A stretch of 19,870 nt of DNA, from positions 1 to 19,870 of the forward strand of contig JBHHXH010000056.1 of NCBI GenBank assembly GCA_046756925.1, read 5' to 3'. Both the position numbers and the translations under genes were made by a program. Of this stretch, positions 7,702-15,641 are shown in pieces. Each line of letters begins with the position of its first letter. Position 1 is the stretch's first letter. This DNA is from JAJDBU01 sp046756925. GTDB lineage: Bacteria; Nitrospirota; Nitrospiria; SBBL01; JAADHI01. Below the pieces are notes generated by a model. It saw only the letters and a list, made by a program, of their open reading frames with translations. It did not search any database and was not told the DNA's origin.

Positions 7702-8709
7702 ATGAAAAAAAGAAGTGCAATCTCTTTAATGTCCGGTGGTTTGGACAGCACCTTGGCGACGAAATTGGTCCTCGATCAGGGAATCGAGATGATCGGTCTC
7801 TATCTGGATAGTCCTTTTGGTTGCCGAGAAAATGTCGATATGATTGCGAAGCATCTCGGCATTCGATTAATCAAGATTCAAAAAGGGATGGACTATGTGG
7901 AGCTCGTCCGGCATCCGAAATACGGTTACGGGAAAAATATGAATCCCTGTATCGATTGCCGGGTTTATATGTTTCGAATCGCCCAGGGTGTGATGAAGGA
8001 GCAAAGAGCCGATTTCATCGTGACGGGAGAGGTGTTGGGGCAGCGTCCCATGTCACAAAGAAGGGAATCTATTTCACTGATCGACCGGAATAGTCAGGTC
8101 GAGGATCGGATCCTCCGGCCTTTATCCGCACGTCATTTTCCGCCGACCTATATGGAACGCGAAGGATGGGTCGATCGAGAAAAATTACTCAAGCTTTCGG
8201 GAAGGAGCCGGACGAAGCAGCTGAAGTGGGCTGAAGACCTAAAGCTCAGCGGGTATTCGTCTCCCGCCGGCGGATGTCTCCTCACCGATGCAAACTTCTC
8301 CAAGCGGCTTTCGGCATTTTTTGAGCGGGTGTCCCAGCCAACGATGACGGAAGTCCGCCTGATCCGAATCGGCAGGCATTTTGATTTGAGCGGTGGCGGC
8401 CATGTTGTCATCGGTCGAAACGAAGCGGAGAACAAAGCCCTGTGGCGTATCTCGGAACAAGATGTGCGGGACGAACGCATGCATTTTTTTCATCCCAGAT
8501 TTTCAGCGCCGGATGCTGTGTTCACTGGCAGTCAAGATCGAAATGCTTTCAATGAAGTCGGTAAGTTGATCGTCAAATACGCTAAAAAAGACTTGGAACC
8601 CAGACAGACGATTGAGGTGATGTACGGTGAGGTGACAACCTTACTTCCGGTTCATGTTTCAAAGAACCCTGAGTCGTCGTTATCGAATGGGCTTTCCGTT
8701 CTTCCATAA
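7702..8709 (+). CDS. PP-loop ATPase, tRNA thiolation-type protein
   Basis: The 335-residue product opens with an ATP-pyrophosphatase P-loop, SGGLDS, at residues 11-16, as in enzymes that adenylate tRNA uridines before adding sulphur (MnmA and ThiI relatives). Cys83 and Cys86 in PCIDC and Cys192 in PAGGCLLTD could act in sulphur transfer or metal binding; this is inferred. The C-terminal third, about 225-315, resembles the small RNA-binding-type domain often fused to this family. Such proteins are commonly annotated as tRNA (5-methylaminomethyl-2-thiouridylate) methyltransferase-like, but this is neither canonical MnmA nor ThiI, so I give no symbol. It begins at ATG 7702 behind GGAGGGG and leads an operon with the two following genes. 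The exact substrate is unknown. Confidence 0.85.
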   Translation: MKKRSAISLMSGGLDSTLATKLVLDQGIEMIGLYLDSPFGCRENVDMIAKHLGIRLIKIQKGMDYVELVRHPKYGYGKNMNPCIDCRVYMFRIAQGVMKEQRADFIVTGEVLGQRPMSQRRESISLIDRNSQVEDRILRPLSARHFPPTYMEREGWVDREKLLKLSGRSRTKQLKWAEDLKLSGYSSPAGGCLLTDANFSKRLSAFFERVSQPTMTEVRLIRIGRHFDLSGGGHVVIGRNEAENKALWRISEQDVRDERMHFFHPRFSAPDAVFTGSQDRNAFNEVGKLIVKYAKKDLEPRQTIEVMYGEVTTLLPVHVSKNPESSLSNGLSVLP

Positions 8710-8716
8710 AGGACAA

Positions 8717-9349
8717 ATGCAGACGCCCTTCTTCGATGCTTTTCCGGTGGGCCCGTTTCAATGCAATTGCACGATTCTCGGCTGCAAAGAGACCGGTGAG
8801 GGGATCGTGATCGATCCCGGAGGAGACTCCGATAAAATCTCGGCGGTGTTGGCCGCGCAAAACCTCCGCCCGCGTTTTATTCTCCACACCCATGCCCATC
8901 TCGATCATGTCGGTGGGACAAACGCCGTTCATAAAACATGTGGGGGTCAAACCTGTCTTCACGAAGACGACATGCCGCTTTGCAATCGTCTGGATGTTCA
9001 GGCCGATTTATTCGGATTAGAAGTGCCCGATACGCCGACGATTGATCATTTTTTGAAGGACGGGGCCAGTCTTTCCTTTGGAAAACACAGTGTGGAGGTC
9101 CTTCATACGCCGGGGCACACACCCGGCAGCTTGAGTTTTTTTATTGCCGATTTGGGTTTATGGACGGGGGACACCTTGTTTTTTCGGAGCATCGGCCGGA
9201 CGGATTTATGGGGCGGTTCGCATCCAACCCTGATCGCCTCGATTCATAATAAACTCCTTTCGTTTCCGGAAGAAACACGGGTCTATCCCGGACATGGTCC
9301 AAAGACCGCCATCGGGATCGAAAAAAAAGAAAACCCCTATCTTCAATGA
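8717..9349 (+). CDS. metallo-beta-lactamase-fold hydrolase, glyoxalase II-like
   Basis: This 210-residue protein carries the binuclear metal motif HAHLDH (residues 59-64), then GHTPGS, a GDTLF segment and a C-terminal GHGP, the standard order of metal ligands in this superfamily. The compact length resembles YcbL-type hydroxyacylglutathione hydrolases, which hydrolyse thioesters such as S-lactoylglutathione; the true substrate cannot be told from sequence. I chose ATG at 8717: AAAGGA lies 3 nt before it and the previous stop is 7 nt upstream. Longer in-frame starts at 8654 and 8687 would run inside the upstream gene. Its stop overlaps the next start in ATGA, so the two are translationally coupled. 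Confidence 0.9.
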   Translation: MQTPFFDAFPVGPFQCNCTILGCKETGEGIVIDPGGDSDKISAVLAAQNLRPRFILHTHAHLDHVGGTNAVHKTCGGQTCLHEDDMPLCNRLDVQADLFGLEVPDTPTIDHFLKDGASLSFGKHSVEVLHTPGHTPGSLSFFIADLGLWTGDTLFFRSIGRTDLWGGSHPTLIASIHNKLLSFPEETRVYPGHGPKTAIGIEKKENPYLQ

Positions 9350-10320
9350 AGACCGGATTTATCATCCACCCGGATACCTTGCATCATCAAACCGGTCCTG
9401 GCCATCCGGAATCTCCTCAAAGACTTTCCGTATTGCAAAGCAGATTATTAGAGGAAAACTCACAAAATACGCTTAAAGAAGGCCCGGTTTTACTCAAGGT
9501 GATTCAACCGGTATGGCGCGCGGATCTTTATGATTGGATCTCCAAGGTGCATCGAAGATCCTATTCCGATTTATTAAAGGCGCGTGTTCCAAAGACCGGC
9601 TTGGTTTATCTCGATCCGGATACCCCGATGGCACCCATGTCACTTCGGGCCGCAGAGCTGGCCGTCTCCGGCGTCTTGACGGCGGTTGATGATGTTCTGG
9701 CCGGTTCCATTCGAAATGCGTTTTGTGCCATTCGTCCTCCGGGCCACCATGCCGAAGCGGATCATGCCATGGGCTTTTGTTTTTTTAACAACGTGGCGAT
9801 CGGGGCCCGCTATATACAGGAAAAATATGGCTTACCGCGTGTTTTCATCGTCGATTGGGATGTGCATCATGGAAACGGAACGCAACATCTTTTTTATCAC
9901 GACCCATCGATATTCTATTTCAGTACACACCAGTTTCCCTGTTATCCGGGCACGGGGAGCGAAAGCGAACGGGGAACCGGAGAGGCGGAGGGGACCACCC
10001 TCAATTGTCCGCTTCCCAGCGGGTCCGGCGATGCCCTTATGCTCTCAAAGTTCGAACGCGATCTTGCGGATGCGGTTTCGTCGTTTCGACCCGATTTTAT
10101 GCTCATTTCCGCCGGTTTCGATGCGCACCGGGATGATCCGCTGGCCAATTTAATGGTGACGGAGCGCGGTTTTGACGAGATGACAAAAATCGTCGCCCGG
10201 CTCGCGGTCACTTATTGCAAGGGACGGATTGTCTCCTGTTTAGAAGGAGGATACAATCTGGATGCACTCACCCGGTCTGTTCGAACGCACCTTGCCGCCC
10301 TTGGGGCTTTTTCATCCTAA
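9346..10320 (+). CDS. histone deacetylase-like amidohydrolase (AcuC/AphA family)
   Basis: The 324-residue product is a complete bacterial class II-type deacetylase domain. The catalytic His pair is at 134-135 in RPPGHHAE, zinc ligands are Asp172 and His174 in DWDVHHGNG with Asp259 in SAGFDAH, and the transition-state Tyr is 303 in LEGGYN. All key residues are present, so it should be active. Known substrates in this family include acetylpolyamines and acetylated proteins; which applies here is unknown. The ATG overlaps the preceding TGA (9346-9349), and no independent ribosome binding site is evident, so it depends on coupled translation. It is the last gene of the operon; no clear terminator follows. 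Confidence 0.93.
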   Translation: MKTGFIIHPDTLHHQTGPGHPESPQRLSVLQSRLLEENSQNTLKEGPVLLKVIQPVWRADLYDWISKVHRRSYSDLLKARVPKTGLVYLDPDTPMAPMSLRAAELAVSGVLTAVDDVLAGSIRNAFCAIRPPGHHAEADHAMGFCFFNNVAIGARYIQEKYGLPRVFIVDWDVHHGNGTQHLFYHDPSIFYFSTHQFPCYPGTGSESERGTGEAEGTTLNCPLPSGSGDALMLSKFERDLADAVSSFRPDFMLISAGFDAHRDDPLANLMVTERGFDEMTKIVARLAVTYCKGRIVSCLEGGYNLDALTRSVRTHLAALGAFSS

Positions 10321-10339
10321 ATATTGTGTTTCAGAAGAC

Positions 10340-10368
10340 TTGACTTATAAATGCAAGCTTTCTAAAAT
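10340..10368 (+). promoter_or_regulatory. sigma70-type promoter for the diguanylate cyclase
   Basis: TTGACT (10340-10345), a 17-bp spacer and TAAAAT (10363-10368) match consensus at 5 of 6 positions each. Transcription would start near 10375, giving a leader of about 143 nt, very AT-rich and without a recognisable riboswitch. The site begins just 20 bp after the deacetylase gene. Confidence 0.75.
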
Positions 10369-10517
10369 GAAACACTTTCTCTTTAGAATAATTTCAGAAT
10401 AATATAGCTCTTTTTCTATTTGGATAAGGTAACGCTATTAAAATATCGAATCATTCTATTTTTTTAGGACATTCATCGCATTTACTATATTTTTTTACAT
10501 AAATTTAAGGTGTATCG

Positions 10518-12461
10518 GTGCAGGCGACGAGGCCCGTTTCAAACAATGTATTGATCGACATCCAAAACTGCCTTGCATCTTTATCGCCGTTTTCCATCCT
10601 CATATACGATCCTGTCACGAAAAAACCGATCACTCCGCTTTCCCGTGCCGGTGTACTCAACCATCTCATTCAGACCAACGTCAGCAATCTTTCCTGTGTG
10701 GCGGAATTCGAAAAGGTGTTGGATCGTGCCGTTTCCTCGGAGAAAATTGCTTTTTCGTCCTGTCCGGACCATCTCCACTTTTTTGCCGTTCCCATCCGGG
10801 TGAAGGATAATGCAGTATTGGCGCTTGTTGCCGGTAAGACCGTTTCCGACACAGAGAATTTGTCCAGCCATCGCGACGTTGCCGCCAAGTTGGCCTCCGC
10901 GGGACGCCTTCTCTTGGCCAATGCGTTTCGACCGGGTCAAGAAGCGGTGCCGTCCTCCAAGGTTTTGAAGGAAAAACACGCTCGGCCACTTCCGGACCTT
11001 CACGACAAGGATGAAATCGCCCGGAATCTCTCGATGTTGTTCGATGCGCTCGGCGCCCTGTACCATTTAAACAGCGCTGTTGTATTCAATCAAGTGGATA
11101 AAGGCGCACCCTACGAGGTCATCGCCGCTTTCGGCGAGAAAAAAGAAAGATTGTCACGTTTAAAGGTCCATGTCGACTTCTTGGTCCGTCCGTATTTGCG
11201 GAAAACCGATTTTGTTTATATCGATACGAAATACGAACTGAAAGAATCCGGTTTCCACGAAAGCATCTCCTCCTGCGCCCTTTTTCCGATCTATCAAGAG
11301 GGGGGAGCCGTCCTCATCTTAGCGATTTTAAACACCCCATTGGCCGAAAAAGATGCAGAAACCATCGTTTCCTTGTGCAAAAAGGCCGGCACCGTCCACG
11401 AAAACATTGTGCTGAAACGGCAGTTGTCACGATATCGTGAGGCGATACAATCCTTTTCGGACCTAAAAAAGATCATCGAATCCCCTCCCCGCCTCGAACC
11501 GGTGTTCGAACAGTTCTTGCAGCTTGCGGTTCAAACCTTGGATGCGGAACGCGGGTCCATCATGCTCTTGGATGACGACAAGAACGAGTTGTCGATCAAG
11601 GCCCTCGCGGGCAGCGACCGATCGCTTTTGACCTTTCACACCATTAAACCGGGAGAGGGGATTGCCGGCAGGGTATTTCAAGAGGGACGTGGAATTCTGG
11701 TAGACGACCGCAACCATTATTATCGCTTGAAGCGAAAACCGAAGCCGGCTTACAGAACGGCATACTTTGTCAGCGTGCCGATTCAGCAAAAAAATAAAAC
11801 GATCGGATTGATCAATGTGGCCGATAAAATATCGGGTCGTCCCTTCTCCAAAGAAGACTTGGCTGTCTTGGAAGCGATCGGCGGCTATATTGCCATCGCC
11901 TTGGAACGATCCGCGCTTTATAGAAAAACGAAGCGGCTGAAACAAATATCCATTACCGACCCGCTCACGGGTCTCCTGAATCGAAGGACTTTTCATGAGC
12001 GTCTTCTAGAAGAGATCGAACGCACCCGTCGCCACCAGGTGCCGGTTTCATTGATTATGATGGATCTCGACGATTTTAAGCGGATTAACGATACTTACGG
12101 CCATCAAGAAGGAGACGAGCTGCTCAAGGTGCTTGGGAATGCCATTCGTCAATATATCCGTTCGATTGACGTGCCGTCCCGTTATGGAGGAGAAGAGTTT
12201 ACGGTGATTCTTCCGCAAACCCGGAAGGAAGATGCCTGGATTATCGCCGACAGGCTTTGCAAAGGGATCAAACAACAAGAAATACGTCCTAAGGAAGCGT
12301 CGGATGCAAAGCAGTTGGCTGTGAGTGTTGGCTTGGCCACTTTTCCGGACGATGCGGATAGTCTCGAACAATTGGTTCGAAATGCCGACCGGGCCCTCTA
12401 TCAAGCGAAGCTCCAAGGCAAAAATCGGGCGATTGCATTTAGTAAGGAGACGTTTAATTAA
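10518..12461 (+). CDS. diguanylate cyclase with N-terminal sensor and GAF domain(s)
   Basis: This 647-residue protein should make cyclic di-GMP from two GTP. The C-terminal GGDEF domain, about 472-640, has an intact GGEEF active site at 557-561 and an RxxD inhibitory site, RSID, at 548-551, five residues upstream, so product feedback is expected. A GAF domain spans about 326-467. Residues about 190-310 look like a second, more divergent GAF. The first 130 residues, with FSSCPDHLHFFAVPI, weakly resemble a PocR-type sensory domain. No transmembrane segment is evident, so it is probably cytosolic. The start is GTG at 10518, with AAGG seven nt upstream. It has its own promoter and is probably monocistronic. 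The input signal is unknown. Confidence 0.93.
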   Translation: MQATRPVSNNVLIDIQNCLASLSPFSILIYDPVTKKPITPLSRAGVLNHLIQTNVSNLSCVAEFEKVLDRAVSSEKIAFSSCPDHLHFFAVPIRVKDNAVLALVAGKTVSDTENLSSHRDVAAKLASAGRLLLANAFRPGQEAVPSSKVLKEKHARPLPDLHDKDEIARNLSMLFDALGALYHLNSAVVFNQVDKGAPYEVIAAFGEKKERLSRLKVHVDFLVRPYLRKTDFVYIDTKYELKESGFHESISSCALFPIYQEGGAVLILAILNTPLAEKDAETIVSLCKKAGTVHENIVLKRQLSRYREAIQSFSDLKKIIESPPRLEPVFEQFLQLAVQTLDAERGSIMLLDDDKNELSIKALAGSDRSLLTFHTIKPGEGIAGRVFQEGRGILVDDRNHYYRLKRKPKPAYRTAYFVSVPIQQKNKTIGLINVADKISGRPFSKEDLAVLEAIGGYIAIALERSALYRKTKRLKQISITDPLTGLLNRRTFHERLLEEIERTRRHQVPVSLIMMDLDDFKRINDTYGHQEGDELLKVLGNAIRQYIRSIDVPSRYGGEEFTVILPQTRKEDAWIIADRLCKGIKQQEIRPKEASDAKQLAVSVGLATFPDDADSLEQLVRNADRALYQAKLQGKNRAIAFSKETFN

Positions 12462-12462
12462 A
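12453..12462. other. palindrome holding both stops of a convergent gene pair
   Basis: TTTAATTAAA is a perfect 10-bp palindrome. On the plus strand it supplies the last codons (Phe-Asn-stop) of the cyclase; on the minus strand it supplies the same Phe-Asn-stop for serB. The coding regions overlap by 8 bp and no terminator separates them, so each transcript probably runs into the antisense of the other. Confidence 0.9.
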
Positions 12463-13704
12463 AATTTTGCTTGGCTCGACGCCAGTGATTGCTTCTATTT
12501 CTTCCTCAGTATATCCCATAAAATAGGGGATGAGCGACAGGTTTCGATGGCTCAGGTGGATGGGCGCCTTGGCCCGTACTGTTGGTTTCGCGTCGAAAGC
12601 GATCCCAAGTCCGGCGCGTTGAATCATTGGCAGGTCGTTCGCGCCGTCTCCCACGGCGATGACTTGGGCGAGGGTGATGCCTTCCTTTCGTACCATTTCT
12701 TCCATGAACGCCACTTTTTTCTTGCCATCGACAATGTCGCCGATCAAACGGCCGGTCAGTACGCCGTTTTCAATCTCTAAACGGTTTGAATGGCTATAGT
12801 CAATCCCCAGGATCTTTTCAACGCGGGATGTAAAATAGTCGAAACCTCCGGACAGAACCGCTGTGCGAATGCCCAATTTTTTTAGAAAGACGAACAGCTT
12901 TTCCACACCCGGCGTATAGGGCATACGTTCGTAAACCGTTGCCAAAGCGTTTTCCGAAAGTCCTTTTAGGAGGCCGACGCGTTCTCGCAGCGCTTCGGGA
13001 AAGGACAACTCTCCGTTCATCGCCCGTTTGGTGATGCCGGCGACCTTGTCTCCAACGCCAGCTTCTTTTGCCAACTCGTCGATGACTTCGATTTCGCTCA
13101 GCGTCGAATCCATGTCAAAGATAATCAGTCTTTTGAGGCGGCGATTCCAATCTGTTTCTTGAACCGCGAAATCGATGCCAAATTTTTCCGCCGACTTTTG
13201 GAGCTTTCGATCGAGGTTATCAGGTTGTGCGCCTTCCTTCGCATTGATGGTCATTTCGATGCAGTTGATCGAATGACGCGCGAGCGTTTTGATTCGGTGC
13301 ATTTCAAATCCGGTTTCCCTTAGGATGGAACAGATTCGGTGTATCGCGTTGGATTCGATGGGCCGGCCTAAACACGTGACGACGCGATTTGATTTGATGA
13401 TTGTTTCGGATACATCTCGGGAGGAGACCGTTTGGATCTCAAGGAGTAGATTTCCATGGACGGCCCGGTTTTTAAGAGGGTCAAATAGCTTGTTTTTTCC
13501 GATGCCCGATTGTGGATCGAGAAAATGCCCGCTTCGGTCACATGTGTCTATCAGAATGGAAAACGCAAAACACCCATGCTTCAGGACCAGATCCATGTCG
13601 AACAGCCGGGTTCGAGCCTCTGTGAGAAGCCTTGTAATATCGACGGCCACTTCAGATGAATAGGGTCCGGCAAGAAAAATATGCAGGGCATTTTCATGGG
13701 GCAT
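12454..13704 (-). CDS. serB: phosphoserine phosphatase with N-terminal ACT-type region
   Basis: SerB removes phosphate from O-phosphoserine, the last step of serine synthesis. The C-terminal HAD domain, about 190-400, has the nucleophile motif DMDST (Asp197, acid/base Asp199), LSGG near 285, the motif III Lys near 328-330 and GDGANDLPM at 352-360. The first 180 residues match the long SerB form that carries two ACT-like regulatory domains, which in some relatives sense serine. The total of 416 residues suits that form. I prefer ATG 13704, seven nt after AGG; a GTG at 13710 would add two residues but sits too close to that site. The gene converges on the cyclase gene and shares its stop region with it. 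Confidence 0.95.
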   Translation of the reverse strand: MPHENALHIFLAGPYSSEVAVDITRLLTEARTRLFDMDLVLKHGCFAFSILIDTCDRSGHFLDPQSGIGKNKLFDPLKNRAVHGNLLLEIQTVSSRDVSETIIKSNRVVTCLGRPIESNAIHRICSILRETGFEMHRIKTLARHSINCIEMTINAKEGAQPDNLDRKLQKSAEKFGIDFAVQETDWNRRLKRLIIFDMDSTLSEIEVIDELAKEAGVGDKVAGITKRAMNGELSFPEALRERVGLLKGLSENALATVYERMPYTPGVEKLFVFLKKLGIRTAVLSGGFDYFTSRVEKILGIDYSHSNRLEIENGVLTGRLIGDIVDGKKKVAFMEEMVRKEGITLAQVIAVGDGANDLPMIQRAGLGIAFDAKPTVRAKAPIHLSHRNLSLIPYFMGYTEEEIEAITGVEPSKIFN

Positions 13705-13757
13705 GGACACACCTGGCTCGAAAAAGGCAGCATAAAAAAGGTTCGATGTTGGTAGAG

Positions 13758-13786
13758 GTTATACAGCAAATCGCGGATCCAAGCAA
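13758..13786 (-). promoter_or_regulatory. candidate serB promoter
   Basis: On the minus strand, TTGCTT (13786-13781) lies 17 bp before TATAAC (13763-13758), matching consensus at 4 and 5 of 6 positions. The expected leader is about 47 nt to ATG 13704. The left arm of the 13784-13815 inverted repeat overlaps the -35 box. Confidence 0.55.
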
Positions 13787-13815
13787 GGCGCTCCGGAGGA
13801 TGCCGAAGCGCCTTG
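13784..13815. repeat. 9-bp inverted repeat upstream of serB
   Basis: CAAGGCGCT (13784-13792) and AGCGCCTTG (13807-13815) are perfect complements separated by 14 bp. There is no T-tract on either side, so it is not a terminator. It overlaps the putative serB -35 box, which would suit an operator, or a hairpin in a transcript reading toward pyrG. The role is inferred only from position. Confidence 0.7.
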
Positions 13816-13886
13816 TGTGGGGCATATTTAAGAGACGCAATACGGCTTAATTTTTTTGGAGATACTATTTTTCTTGGAAGAAGGGA

Positions 13887-13916
13887 TTGTTGAACAAAGA
13901 TCAGTTGTGCTAAATT
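13887..13916 (+). promoter_or_regulatory. candidate pyrG promoter
   Basis: TAAATT (13911-13916) is preceded by an extended -10 TGC and has TTGTTG 18 bp upstream (13887-13892). Alternatively TTGAAC (13890-13895) lies at a short 15 bp. The predicted leader is about 45 nt to GTG 13967. I saw no pyrG-type attenuator hairpin and no run of C at the predicted start. Confidence 0.45.
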
Positions 13917-13966
13917 GGCACCGGCTCAATCGGCAGACACCTATCAAAGACAATTGAGGGTTCAGA

Positions 13967-15610
13967 GTGGAAGATCGTATCACGAAGTATATTTTTATCA
14001 CGGGGGGTGTTGTTTCTTCTCTCGGTAAAGGGCTTTCCGCAGCCTCTATTGGGAACCTCCTCGAAGCCAGAGGTCTGACCATCACGTTTTTGAAACTCGA
14101 TCCTTATATCAACGTCGATCCCGGAACAATGAATCCTTATCAACATGGGGAGGTTTTTGTGACCGAAGATGGTGCTGAAACCGATCTCGATTTGGGTCAC
14201 TACGAGCGTTATACCTCCGTTTATATGTCGAAGGACAACAACTATACGACCGGAAAGATCTATTACAACGTGATCAGCAAAGAAAGACGCGGCGACTACC
14301 TGGGGGGAACGGTACAAGTCGTTCCGCATATTACGGACGAGATCAAACGCTCTATCATGTCGGTCGCCGATTTGAGCCCTTCGGGACATCCGGTCGATGT
14401 CGCGATTGTCGAGATCGGCGGAACGGTCGGCGACATCGAAAGCTTGCCCTTTCTTGAAGCCATTCGTCAGTATCCATTTGATATCGGCCGGGAGAATGTT
14501 CTGTATATCCACCTCACTCTGGTACCTTATATCAAGGCGGCGGATGAGTTAAAAACAAAACCGACGCAACACAGCGTCAATAAGATGCGGGAGATCGGCA
14601 TTCAACCCGACATCCTGCTCTGCCGGACCGAGCGGGCAATTTCTGAGGATTTAAAAAAGAAGATCGCACTCTTTTGCAGTGTCGAGAAGGAAGCGGTGAT
14701 TACGGCGAAGGATGTTTCTTCCATCTATGAGGTGCCCCTGGTCTTACATCGGGAAAAATTAGACCAAATCATTGTTAAAAAATTGGGGCTTGATACCCCG
14801 CCGCCTCAATTGGACTATTGGAATAAAATCACGGAAACGATTGAAAAACCGGAAGGGGAGGTGTGTATCGCCCTGATTGGAAAATACGTCGATCTAAAGG
14901 ACTCCTATAAAAGTCTTTATGAATCCTTGATCCATGGGGGGATCGGGAACAAACTCAAGGTTCATGTCAGTTGGGTGAACAGCGAAGCCATTGAGGTCGA
15001 AGGTGTCGAAACCTTGCTGTCTTCCGCACAAGGCATTTTGGTCGCGAGCGGATTCGGACAGCGGGGCATCGAGGGAAAAATCGCCGCTATTCGCTATGCG
15101 CGGGAAGAGAAGCTGCCTTTCTTGGGCATTTGCCTCGGCATGCAGTGCGCGGTTATCGAATTTGCGCGAAATGTCGCCGGCTTGTCCCAGGCCAATAGCG
15201 CCGAATTCGATTCCGATACGCCCCACCCGGTGATCGATCTTCTCCATGAACAACGCGATCTTCAGGATAAAGGCGCAACGATGCGACTGGGGGGCTATCC
15301 CTGCCGGATCGAAGAAGGTACAAGAGCGCATGAAATATACCGATTGGGTGAGATACGGGAACGCCATCGACATCGATATGAAGTCAATAATGCCTATCGA
15401 GAGTCATTGGCCGAAGCCGGTCTTGTCTTTAGCGGTTTGTCTCCGGATGGCGCCTTGGTGGAGATGGTCGAGTTACAGCATCACCCCTGGTTTGTGGCCG
15501 TTCAGTTTCACCCTGAGTTTAAGTCGCGGCCTCAAAAACCGCATCCCCTTTTTCAATCATTTGTGAAAGCGGCATCGAATGCCTCTCTATCTCCGCATGG
15601 AGGGGGATGA
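13967..15610 (+). CDS. pyrG: CTP synthase (glutamine-hydrolysing)
   Basis: PyrG aminates UTP to CTP with ATP and glutamine. The 547-residue product has the normal two-domain layout. The N-terminal synthetase domain, about 1-270, has the loop SSLGKGL at 17-23 and the well-conserved KLDPYINVDPGTM segment. The class I glutamine amidotransferase domain, about 295-535, has nucleophile Cys389 in GICLGMQ and the His515/Glu517 pair in QFHPEF. The start is GTG at 13967, six nt after GAGGG. CTP made here also feeds Kdo activation and CDP-diacylglycerol synthesis, which fits the downstream kds, lpxL and pgsA genes. It is the first gene of the block, 31 nt before kdsA. Confidence 0.98.
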   Translation: MEDRITKYIFITGGVVSSLGKGLSAASIGNLLEARGLTITFLKLDPYINVDPGTMNPYQHGEVFVTEDGAETDLDLGHYERYTSVYMSKDNNYTTGKIYYNVISKERRGDYLGGTVQVVPHITDEIKRSIMSVADLSPSGHPVDVAIVEIGGTVGDIESLPFLEAIRQYPFDIGRENVLYIHLTLVPYIKAADELKTKPTQHSVNKMREIGIQPDILLCRTERAISEDLKKKIALFCSVEKEAVITAKDVSSIYEVPLVLHREKLDQIIVKKLGLDTPPPQLDYWNKITETIEKPEGEVCIALIGKYVDLKDSYKSLYESLIHGGIGNKLKVHVSWVNSEAIEVEGVETLLSSAQGILVASGFGQRGIEGKIAAIRYAREEKLPFLGICLGMQCAVIEFARNVAGLSQANSAEFDSDTPHPVIDLLHEQRDLQDKGATMRLGGYPCRIEEGTRAHEIYRLGEIRERHRHRYEVNNAYRESLAEAGLVFSGLSPDGALVEMVELQHHPWFVAVQFHPEFKSRPQKPHPLFQSFVKAASNASLSPHGGG

Positions 15611-15641
15611 AATGGTGCCCTTGGCTTAACGGTGGATTGAT

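Noticed and set aside
10367..10402. 11-codon ORF after the cyclase promoter
   Set aside because: It has no ribosome binding site, and its ATG overlaps the -10 box.
10376..10517. Riboswitch (cyclic di-GMP type) before the diguanylate cyclase
   Set aside because: The leader is AT-rich and I could not find the conserved GEMM-type core or a stable multi-stem fold.
13656..13850. 64-codon forward frame between serB and pyrG
   Set aside because: It overlaps the serB start and promoter. The only internal GGAGG directly abuts its ATG, which is too close to function.
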